A stretch of 64,000 nt of DNA from NCBI RefSeq assembly GCF_001270495.1, contig NZ_LGUR01000220.1, forward strand, positions 1 through 64,000. Reading direction: 5' to 3'. This stretch comes from Streptomyces viridochromogenes (GTDB lineage Bacteria; Actinomycetota; Actinomycetes; Streptomycetales; Streptomycetaceae). Shown here piece after piece: positions 49,543-56,374 of the stretch; within the stretch, counting starts at the first letter, position 1; the number at the start of each line of letters is the position of its first letter. Made by a program: the position numbers and the translations under genes. Under the pieces are notes generated by a model. The model did no database searches, was not told where the DNA came from, and saw only the letters and a program-made list of their open reading frames with translations.

Positions 49543-49687
49543 ACTGCTTCCCGTTTGGCGGGCAATTTCCTTCGCACTTCGCGTCTGACGGGCTCGGCAT
49601 TCCGTGCGTCTCGGACTCTGTGCGAATTCGTCCCGCAAATCTGTCGGGTCGTAGGGCTAGGCTGTACGCAACAGTGATCCATAACGG

Positions 49688-49729
49688 CGAGAACCCCAGG
49701 GACCGTGCCTGGTCCACTGGGGCTTCTCG
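49688..49729 (+). terminator. Long nested hairpin
   Basis: Three stacked stems pair in order: CGAGAA with TTCTCG, CCCCAG with CTGGGG, and GGACC with GGTCC, around a 6-nt loop. It could end the upstream transcript or be a structured leader of the short frame at 49782. Confidence 0.6.
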
Positions 49730-49781
49730 AACGGGGCTAAGCCTCGTTGGGCGACACACCTGGTTGGGAGGTGCTCGCGGG

Positions 49782-49910
49782 ATGAAGGCTACCCGCCCGC
49801 GCGGAACTACACGCGCAGCTACGCCGTTCCTCCATCGCGATCACGCCATCCGGGCAGTGTGCGCGCATGCTGACGCCAGCCTCCGAATTCAGGGGGTTGG
49901 GATGACCTAG
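49782..49910 (+). CDS. Possible 42-residue peptide
   Basis: ATG with GGGAGGTG upstream opens MKATRPRGTTRAATPFLHRD and so on to a stop at 49910. The product is basic and His/Arg-rich. It follows the nested hairpin. Codon use is not clearly that of a gene, so this is a weak call. Confidence 0.3.
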   Translation: MKATRPRGTTRAATPFLHRDHAIRAVCAHADASLRIQGVGMT

Positions 49911-50397
49911 TGGCCATCGGCCGCGCGCGCCAAGAAGTGGACTCGCCATCCTCTTCGGCCTCGCGCGGCCCGTCTACCGCCTGGATTCGCAACCCAGAGC
50001 GGTTCGCTCAGATCTCGGTTCGCACCCGACTCTGAGCCGCGGCTTATCAAGCCGCTGCATTCCCACCGGCCCCTCATCAGGGCCGCCATTGCAAACACAC
50101 CCGCGGGCCCCTGCCAGGGGGCTTCGCGGTTCGTTCCGAGGCCCGGCCAAGGGCTTTCGGAACACCAGCACCAAGTCCATCGACGAAAGGAGATCCGCCT
50201 CTGGCCTTCGCACTGCCACCCACCACACGAGCCATCGAGATCGGCCCCGGCCAAGGGGCCCCTCTGCGTTGATCCATATGGAAGGTCGGTATCGCCATAG
50301 TGCACGAGCGTGAGTCGTCTTGTCAGGTCGACCACGACCAGGTCAGTACCCCCTCTGAGGAGATTGCTGCAGGTTGCGGTGTCCCCCCTGACTGGAT

Positions 50398-50413
50398 TGT
50401 GACGTACATCACA
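50398..50413. promoter_or_regulatory. Crp-like palindrome
   Basis: TGTGACGTACATCACA has perfect TGTGA/TCACA arms and a GTAC centre, 408 bp before the initiator start. The form is that of Crp/Fnr-family sites, and the protein that reads it is unknown. Confidence 0.4.
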
Positions 50414-50647
50414 CCCCTCGACTGTCACACGGATGTCGCCGATTCGGCGGCCCGCCTGACCTGGGGGGGTGCCTCCGTGAGCGCGGTCGCAGCGTCTGCC
50501 GCGCCGCTCATGCACCGGCTTTCGGAGGTCATCGACAACTCCGTCGACGGCGGGGTACGCGAGCGCGTCGTCCCGTGTGGCGGGACGGGTTTCAAGATTG
50601 TTGCCCGCCGTGCGGGAGCACCGGGGGGTATCGGGGCTGTGCGGCCT

Positions 50648-50656
50648 CTGTCCACA
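50648..50656 (+). promoter_or_regulatory. DnaA-box-like site
   Basis: CTGTCCACA, one base from the Streptomyces consensus TTGTCCACA, followed by GG. It lies 165 bp before the initiator gene. Confidence 0.5.
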
Positions 50657-50820
50657 GGCCGTCCGGTGCACGGTCGGTGGGTGGATGAGGAAGCACGAGT
50701 TCTGACTGCTCCGGACGGGGGTGTCCGCTTTGGCGTGTACACCGGCCCGATGGCGACACAGGCGATCTTGGGATGTTCGGCTCTTGCGGTGTCCGCCGCT
50801 CCTGTCGGGGCGGTGGGCCG

Positions 50821-53463
50821 ATGAGCGCCGTGACGGCACAGGCCGCCATGCTGGACCGCCCGCTCGGTGAGCTCTTCGACGACTCCGTCGACCAGGCCCC
50901 GGTGCTTCCCGGGCAGCGGACCGCGCTGCGGTCGGTGCCGGCCTCGGGGCAGGCGGGCGACGAAGGCTCGGACGACCCGTTGCGCCTCGGTCGGAAGATG
51001 CGGCTGCGGCTACTCGCTGCGGTCCAGGCGCTGCTGTCGGATCCGTCGATCGCCGGTTTGAAAGACGCGCCGAAGCTGGCGGCGGTGGTGCTGTACGCGA
51101 AGTCGCGGGCGCCCAAGGGCGAGAAGAACGACAACCAGACCTCGATCTGGGGCTCGGAGCTGGGCCGCTGGCTGGGCATGAAGGAGTCCACGGTCCACCA
51201 CAAGGTGCTGCCCGTGCTGCGTGGCACGGACGCGCTGCACACCCAGGTGGTGAGGGACTCGAAGGGGCACCCGACCGGGCTGAACTGCCTGGTCATGCCG
51301 CTGTGGAACGCCCGTAAGAGCGGGGGAGCGGCGCACCCTCTGGCGCTGGACAAGGCGGAGCTCGCAACGCTGCTGCGCCTCATCGAGGCCCTGTTCGGGC
51401 CGGGTTGGACGCCGGAGGACAAGGAGCCGACGCCGCCGGGGCTGCTGGCCGGCCGTACGGGCAAGGGAGCGGCGACCGACCGGCTCGGGCTGCTGCTGAT
51501 GGTGCTGAACACGCGGGCGTCGGGCTGGCTGCAGCTGTGCGGCGGCTCGGTCAAGAAGAAGGAGGGGCGTGGGGCGGCGACGCTGGCGCGGCTGCTGGGC
51601 TGCTCGCCGTCCGGGGCGCGGAAGGTCCTGGCACGGCTGACGGAGGCCGGTGTCGTGGCCCGGCAGCGCAAGGCGACAACGACACGGATGAACGGCCGGG
51701 GCAAGGTCATGCTGCTGCCCGTGGCTCGTGCGTACGGCCGGACCGTGGCCTCTGTGGAGGCTGTTCAGAGCTCCGAGGACGTGTTTTTGGCGCGTCCTGA
51801 TGGTGCGTGCGGAGATCATGCTCCCGCGGATGTGGCTGGTGCCCTTGGTACGTCTGGGATCTGCGGTGCTGAGGGTGGTGAAAGTGCGGGAGATCAGGAG
51901 CGTCCCGATGGTGCAGAGCTCCACGCAGTCCACGCTTCTGTGGTTACTCCTGTAGTTCCTCCGCAGCTCTCTTGTGGTTTTTCCGGCGAAGGCCGTGGGG
52001 GTGAAGGCGGTCGGCCGGAGCGCGTGTGCGTGCGCGAGGACCAGGCCGTCGACGGCGAAACCGCCGCTGCCGGGTCGGCGTCGCCGGTGGCTGAGGGCGG
52101 CCCGCTTCGCGGGGAAAAGCCGAAGGAGTCCTCGGTCGATGAGCGGGGTGAGCAGCGTGCTGCCGGGGCTGTGGCCGGTGGTCGGCTGAAGGCCGTGGGT
52201 GGTGGAAAGGCGCAGCAGCAGCGGAGGGTGGACCTTCCGGCTGATCTTGGTCTGCAGGTGGCTCTGGGGCCGGTCTCGGGCCTGTGGGAGCGGCTTTCGG
52301 GCTGGCAGCAGGACCAGGTGGAGGCGGCCGCGAGGGCGGAGCTGGCACGCCTGGAGGGTCTGCTGGCGCTGCCGGGTGGCGCGCCTCGGCTGCTGGCCGA
52401 CCGGCTCACCGACCGGCTGAAGGAGACCGGCGGCGAGGCCTTGGTCGACCGGCCGTATCCGTGGCTGATCCGGCGGGGCCTGGTGCAGCGTCAGGCGTGC
52501 ACGGACCGGCGCTGTGACGACGGGATCCGGCTGGACACCGGCGGGGAGTGCGAGAACTGCGGCAACGTGGTCCACATCCGGCGTGCCCGGCGGGCGAAGA
52601 TCGCGGCGAAGGTCGACCGGGAGCTGCCTGGCCTGAGTGAGGGCGAGCGGCGCCGGGTCCTCGAGGAGCGGCTGCGCGAGCAGGTGGCCATCGAGGCGGA
52701 GGGCCTCGTGCGGCGGCGGGAGCAGGCCCGTGCGGAGCAGGCCCGCCGCGATGCCGCCCGTGCGGCTGCCCGGAAGCGGGCGGAGCGTGAACGTGAGGCT
52801 GCGGCCGCCGCCGACGCGGTGCGCCAGGCGCTGCCGTGCGAGGACTGCGGGAAGGACCAGGCGGCCGGGCTGTGCGAGACGTGCGACCACCGCCGTCAGA
52901 CCGAGACCCTGATCGGTGAGGCCGGTCTCCTCGCAGCGGCCTGGTCCGCCGACCCGACCGACCCGGGCAACGTCGCGGCCGTCGTCGCCGAAGTCCGGAC
53001 GGCCATCGGCAACAGCATCGCCACCGCCTGGCAGGAGTTCCTGCAGATCACCGACGTCGCCATGCTGGAGGCCAATCCGCAGGCGGCTGAGGACGCGTAC
53101 GCCTTCGCCGCGTTCCAGACCGCACAGCAGGCCGTCCAGGAGTACCAGGACAGCGCCCTGGCGATGCTGGGCCGGACCGAGGAGGCCGAAGCCGAGGCCC
53201 GGCGGGCGTTCAAGGCCGAGCAGGGCCGCCCGTGGTTCCAGCACAACCCGAGCGGCGCGGACGCCATCGCCGCCGCGACGAAGGCAGCCGACGCGGCCCG
53301 GGAGCGCGTGGCCGAGTACCTGCTGACGGCGCGGCTGGAGCAGCTGCGCGAGCAGGCGGCGGCCCGCACCGAGCAGGCCGCGCCCGCGCCGTGGACGGAC
53401 CGGCTCACCAGGCTCGCCGCGCGTTCGCTGGACGGCGGTACGGCCGGGGCGGTGATGGCGTGA
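50821..53463 (+). CDS. Putative replication initiator
   Basis: The 880-residue protein has an N-terminal region with winged-helix character (WGSELGRWLGMKESTVHHKV near residue 115; LARLLGCSPSGARKVLARLT near 262). A low-complexity Gly/Glu segment follows (about 320-470), then a zinc-ribbon-like section (CTDRRCDDGIRLDTGGECEN), a charged coil, a second CxxC pair (CEDCGKDQAAGLCETC), and a helical tail. Large HTH/zinc proteins like this are the initiators of many Streptomyces plasmids. The call rests also on its position, adjoining an origin-like region and coupled to a helicase-loader homologue. Start: ATG 50821, weak SD. Confidence 0.65.
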   Translation: MSAVTAQAAMLDRPLGELFDDSVDQAPVLPGQRTALRSVPASGQAGDEGSDDPLRLGRKMRLRLLAAVQALLSDPSIAGLKDAPKLAAVVLYAKSRAPKGEKNDNQTSIWGSELGRWLGMKESTVHHKVLPVLRGTDALHTQVVRDSKGHPTGLNCLVMPLWNARKSGGAAHPLALDKAELATLLRLIEALFGPGWTPEDKEPTPPGLLAGRTGKGAATDRLGLLLMVLNTRASGWLQLCGGSVKKKEGRGAATLARLLGCSPSGARKVLARLTEAGVVARQRKATTTRMNGRGKVMLLPVARAYGRTVASVEAVQSSEDVFLARPDGACGDHAPADVAGALGTSGICGAEGGESAGDQERPDGAELHAVHASVVTPVVPPQLSCGFSGEGRGGEGGRPERVCVREDQAVDGETAAAGSASPVAEGGPLRGEKPKESSVDERGEQRAAGAVAGGRLKAVGGGKAQQQRRVDLPADLGLQVALGPVSGLWERLSGWQQDQVEAAARAELARLEGLLALPGGAPRLLADRLTDRLKETGGEALVDRPYPWLIRRGLVQRQACTDRRCDDGIRLDTGGECENCGNVVHIRRARRAKIAAKVDRELPGLSEGERRRVLEERLREQVAIEAEGLVRRREQARAEQARRDAARAAARKRAEREREAAAAADAVRQALPCEDCGKDQAAGLCETCDHRRQTETLIGEAGLLAAAWSADPTDPGNVAAVVAEVRTAIGNSIATAWQEFLQITDVAMLEANPQAAEDAYAFAAFQTAQQAVQEYQDSALAMLGRTEEAEAEARRAFKAEQGRPWFQHNPSGADAIAAATKAADAARERVAEYLLTARLEQLREQAAARTEQAAPAPWTDRLTRLAARSLDGGTAGAVMA

Positions 53464-54296
53464 GTACCGAGCTGAGCGGGGTCGACCTCGCGCGCCAGGC
53501 CCTGGTCGCGGCCCGGGAGGCGGCGAAGAAGAACGGCGGCACCCGCAAGGAGAAGCCGAAGCGGCGTACCGGCACGGTCGTACGCCGTGACGGCCGCGAG
53601 CCTCTCGGGCTCGGTGCGGCGATCGGCATGATGATGACCGAGCGTGGCATGGTCGCCCCGGCCGCCGGCGGCAGCGTCCTCGCCCAGTTCGACGACATCC
53701 TCGCCGTAGCGGCGCCCGAGCTCGCCGGGCACGTCCAGGCCGTGGCGTTCGACGCGGACACCGGCCGCCTGGACGTCGCCCCCGATGCCCCCGCGTACGG
53801 CACGAAACTGCGCTGGATCGCACCGAAACTGGTCGCGGCCGCCAACGAGAAGGTGCAGGGCGCGAACGTCCGCACCCTGCACGTCCTGGCGCCCGCACCC
53901 GTGAAGGCCAGCCCCGCCACGGCTGCCGCCGACCCGACTCCGCCGAACGTGCCCGCCGCGCCGGTGCAGCGACGGACCCCGCCGGACGGCTACCGCCGCG
54001 CCATCGAAGCGCACCGCCAGGCCGCGCGGCCGTCCCGGGTCGACCCGGACATCGCGGAAGCGGTGGAGCGGCAGACCGCCGCGATGCGGGAGCTGAGCCG
54101 TCGTGCGTTCCCGGAGCCGGACGTGCCTCCGGACGACGCGCCGGCCCCGATCGACGCGACCCGCGCTCAGCGCCGCCGCCAGGCCGCGGCCACCGAGGCC
54201 GCCGCACTGCGCCGGGCCCGGCAAGAGCGCGCGGCCCGGGAGCCGGGGACGACCACCAGCCTCCCGGAGTCGGCTGCGCTACGGACCACGGCCTGA
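53460..54296 (+). CDS. DciA-like (DUF721) helicase-loader homologue
   Basis: In this 278-residue protein, residues 1-150 match chromosomal DciA of actinobacteria: GVDLARQALVAAREAAKKNG, EPLGLGAAIGMMMTERGM, LDVAPDAPAYGTKLRWIAP and KLVAAANEKVQGANVRTLHV. DciA helps load the replicative helicase DnaB. The remaining 125 residues are a basic, helical extension not seen in the usual protein of about 170-190 residues. The GTG at 53460 overlaps the initiator stop (GTGA), so both are made together. An initiator plus loader would let the replicon start replication independently of host DnaA. Confidence 0.85.
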   Translation: MSTELSGVDLARQALVAAREAAKKNGGTRKEKPKRRTGTVVRRDGREPLGLGAAIGMMMTERGMVAPAAGGSVLAQFDDILAVAAPELAGHVQAVAFDADTGRLDVAPDAPAYGTKLRWIAPKLVAAANEKVQGANVRTLHVLAPAPVKASPATAAADPTPPNVPAAPVQRRTPPDGYRRAIEAHRQAARPSRVDPDIAEAVERQTAAMRELSRRAFPEPDVPPDDAPAPIDATRAQRRRQAAATEAAALRRARQERAAREPGTTTSLPESAALRTTA

Positions 54297-54403
54297 GCCA
54301 ACTGATAGATCAGATCCCCCTGTTACTGGTGGTTGTCCCGGCGTAGCGTTACGGGTACACGTCTGGTACACCGTGCGTCGCGTCGCGCACCGAAGGGGGA
54401 GTC

Positions 54404-55570
54404 GTGCAGGCAGGGACCGTGCTGGACGGCCGCTACCGGCTGATCGAGCCAGTCGGCGCGGGCGGGTTCGGGCAGGTCTGGCAAGCACACGACCCGAAGG
54501 TCGACCGGCTGGTGGCGGTCAAGGTCCTCACCGGTGACGGCAGCGCCGACCACGACCGCCAGGTGGCCCGGTTCGCCCGCGAGGCCGCGGTGGCCGGCGG
54601 CCTCGCGCATCCCCGCATCGTCACCGTCCACGACTTCGGCTCCGCGATGCACCACGGACGCCCGTACGCCTACCTGGTGATGCAGCTGCTCCCCGGCAAG
54701 TCCCTCAGCGCCCTCCTGGAAGCCGGCCCACTGCCCCTGCCGAAGGCCCTGTACGTGGCGTCCTGCGTCGCCGACGCCCTGGACGCCGCGCACGAGGCCG
54801 GCCTCACCCACCGGGACATCAAGCCGTCCAACATCATGGTCCGGGACAACGGCGAGGCCACAGTCGTCGACTTCGGCATCACCAAGGGAAGCGACGCCCG
54901 GCACGACCTCACCACCACCGGCGTCCTGATCGGCACCCCGGCCTACATGGCACCCGAAGCACTGTCCGGCACCTTCGACCACCGCTCCGACCTGTACTCG
55001 CTCGGCTGCGTGCTCTTCGAGACGGTCACCGGCCGCCGGCCCTTCACCGGCACGTCCTGGCACCTGATCAACCAGCACCTCAAAGAGCCGCCCGCCCCAC
55101 TGCGCACCCTGCGCCCGGACGCCCCTGTGGAACTGGAGCGGCTGATCGCCCGGCTGCTGGCCAAGGACCCCGCCCAGCGGCCGGAGAGCGCCGATGAGGT
55201 CTATGACCTCATCGAAGAGATCAACGACCGCTACTTCGGTGACACCCCGCCGCCCAGCCGCGGGGCCGACGTCACTTCCGAGGTCTCACTCTCCCCGAGC
55301 GAAGCCACCGCCGGCGCGGTCGTTCCCATGCGTATGACCGCCCACGAGAACTGCCCCGCCTGCGCCACTACAGGCGACGAAACGAGGGTGCTGGACTGCA
55401 CCGTCTGTAGAGGTGAGGGCAGGGTCGCCAGCAAGCGGCGCACCTTCTCGGTTCGCATTCCCGCTGGTGTCCGGAACGGGCAGAAGATCCGGCTCAGGGA
55501 ATTTGGCGCGCCGGGGAAGCACGGCGGAGCGCCCGGAGACCTGTACGTCACCGTGCATGTGACCGACTGA
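54404..55570 (+). CDS. Hanks-type Ser/Thr kinase fused to a DnaJ C-terminal domain
   Basis: In this 388-residue protein the kinase occupies about 8-265, with GAGGFGQVWQ loop, VAVKVL lysine, HRDIKPSN (near 136), DFGI and APEA. All catalytic residues are present. There is no membrane helix or PASTA domain. Residues 285-388 are DnaJ-like: a beta domain start (SEVSLSPSEATAGAVVPMRM), one zinc half-cluster pair (CPAC, then CTVCRGEGRV) and VRIPAGVRNGQKIRLREFGA, the substrate-binding sheet. The fusion would join phosphorylation to substrate or chaperone recognition. GTG 54404 with GAAGGGGGAG upstream. 107 bp separate it from the dciA-like gene. Confidence 0.9.
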   Translation: MQAGTVLDGRYRLIEPVGAGGFGQVWQAHDPKVDRLVAVKVLTGDGSADHDRQVARFAREAAVAGGLAHPRIVTVHDFGSAMHHGRPYAYLVMQLLPGKSLSALLEAGPLPLPKALYVASCVADALDAAHEAGLTHRDIKPSNIMVRDNGEATVVDFGITKGSDARHDLTTTGVLIGTPAYMAPEALSGTFDHRSDLYSLGCVLFETVTGRRPFTGTSWHLINQHLKEPPAPLRTLRPDAPVELERLIARLLAKDPAQRPESADEVYDLIEEINDRYFGDTPPPSRGADVTSEVSLSPSEATAGAVVPMRMTAHENCPACATTGDETRVLDCTVCRGEGRVASKRRTFSVRIPAGVRNGQKIRLREFGAPGKHGGAPGDLYVTVHVTD

Positions 55571-55727
55571 TCGTCACACCCGCGGGGTCAGGCGCTGGCC
55601 TCCGCACGGTGTTGTCGACCTCGGGCACGGCCTGGCCGTCGTCGGTGCCCCAGAGCGCGCGGGCGAGGAAGTACAGGGCGACCATCCCGGCGTAGACGAA
55701 CGCGCCCCAGCCGCGGGCGAGGGGTCG

Positions 55728-56198
55728 TCAGGACGGGTCCGCTGGCGCCTTCTTCGGGCGCAGGGTGTCGAGCAGGTGCGGCGACAGGGTCGGCGGCAGG
55801 AGCCACAGACCGGCGATGCCGATGGTCGTGACCATCACGGTCAGCAGCAGAGCGACGAAGTCCTGGTGCGCGGAGCCGAAGAAGCCGGCCATCAGGGACA
55901 GGGCGACGACGAAGACCATCATGAACCGCCAGTGCTTGCGGCCCAGGAGGAACGGGCGGTCCTCGGTGCTGTACCACCAGGAGGTGCTGGACATCGTGGT
56001 GAAGCTGAACGCGGCGAGCGGGACGACGATCGGCAGCCAGAAGCGCAGGCTGTCGTCGGCGGGCAGCTGCTGACCCCAGCGGTCGCCCATGTGGTGAAGG
56101 AACCACAGGTACAGCGGGATGCTCACGAGCGCGTACAGCCACAGCACCACCCGCATCGCCCAGTCCGCCGGGCCGATGGACGTCTTCCCCTTCGCCAT
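55728..56198 (-). CDS. Four-helix membrane protein
   Basis: The 156-residue product has four hydrophobic helices (MRVVLWLYALVSIPLYLWFL; FWLPIVVPLAAFSFTTM; FMMVFVVALSLMAGFFG; ALLLTVMVTTIGIAGLWLLP) and a short basic tail. ATG 56198 chosen over upstream in-frame starts, which would run into the tap promoter repeats. The same frame continues after the stop with another membrane-like stretch (GWGAFVYAGMVALYFLARAL) down to about 55553, so the gene may have been shortened by a nonsense change. Not recognised. Confidence 0.6.
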   Translation of the reverse strand: MAKGKTSIGPADWAMRVVLWLYALVSIPLYLWFLHHMGDRWGQQLPADDSLRFWLPIVVPLAAFSFTTMSSTSWWYSTEDRPFLLGRKHWRFMMVFVVALSLMAGFFGSAHQDFVALLLTVMVTTIGIAGLWLLPPTLSPHLLDTLRPKKAPADPS

Positions 56199-56302
56199 GG
56201 TCCCGACGGTAGTGACCAGCACCGCGGGCCGGTGCGCGTTCGTCAGAACCAGCCACCAATCCGGCCAGAACACCCGACACAGCACCCATCGAACACGCTT
56301 CG

Positions 56303-56341
56303 TACGGTATCCGTACGGTGAAAGTACGCGATCCTTACGGT
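56303..56341 (+). repeat. Four 11-bp direct repeats upstream of tap
   Basis: TACGGT begins at 56303, 56314 and 56336, and a variant TACGCG starts at 56326 (GTACGC from 56325). The first, second and fourth units lie exactly 11 and 22 bp apart, one helical turn per unit, which places an operator array immediately before the tap promoter. Confidence 0.75.
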
Positions 56342-56349
56342 TCATGGGG

Positions 56350-56355
56350 TAGAGT
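56350..56355 (+). promoter_or_regulatory. -10 element of tap
   Basis: TAGAGT matches the Streptomyces -10 consensus, 20 nt before the tap start and 8 nt after the last 11-bp repeat. No good -35 is seen, so an activator may be required. Confidence 0.5.
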
Positions 56356-56374
56356 GTGTGTCAGGAGGTGCTCC

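Larger units (their letters stand above)
49911..50820. other. Candidate origin / regulatory region before the initiator gene
   Basis: No reliable gene. The long frames on either strand have atypical composition. Visible elements are TTCGC triplets at 49986, 50003 and 50019, a GCGGCTT/AAGCCGC inverted repeat (50039-50055), several CCCC-GGGG hairpins, a Crp-like palindrome at 50398 and a DnaA-like box at 50648. The position directly ahead of the initiator makes this the likeliest origin. Confidence 0.45.

Noticed and set aside
49740..49990. A tRNA gene
   Set aside because: No cloverleaf could be folded; the TTCGC elements are not followed by the expected acceptor stem and CCA.
50300..50824. 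A 174-codon frame whose stop overlaps the initiator start (ATGA)
   Set aside because: The overlap is suggestive, but composition is atypical, no ribosome binding site or domain is seen, and it covers the Crp-like palindrome and DnaA-like box. I prefer a non-coding origin region.
49907..50839. A 310-codon minus-strand frame in the origin-like region
   Set aside because: Low-quality translation, overlaps the initiator start, no start signal.
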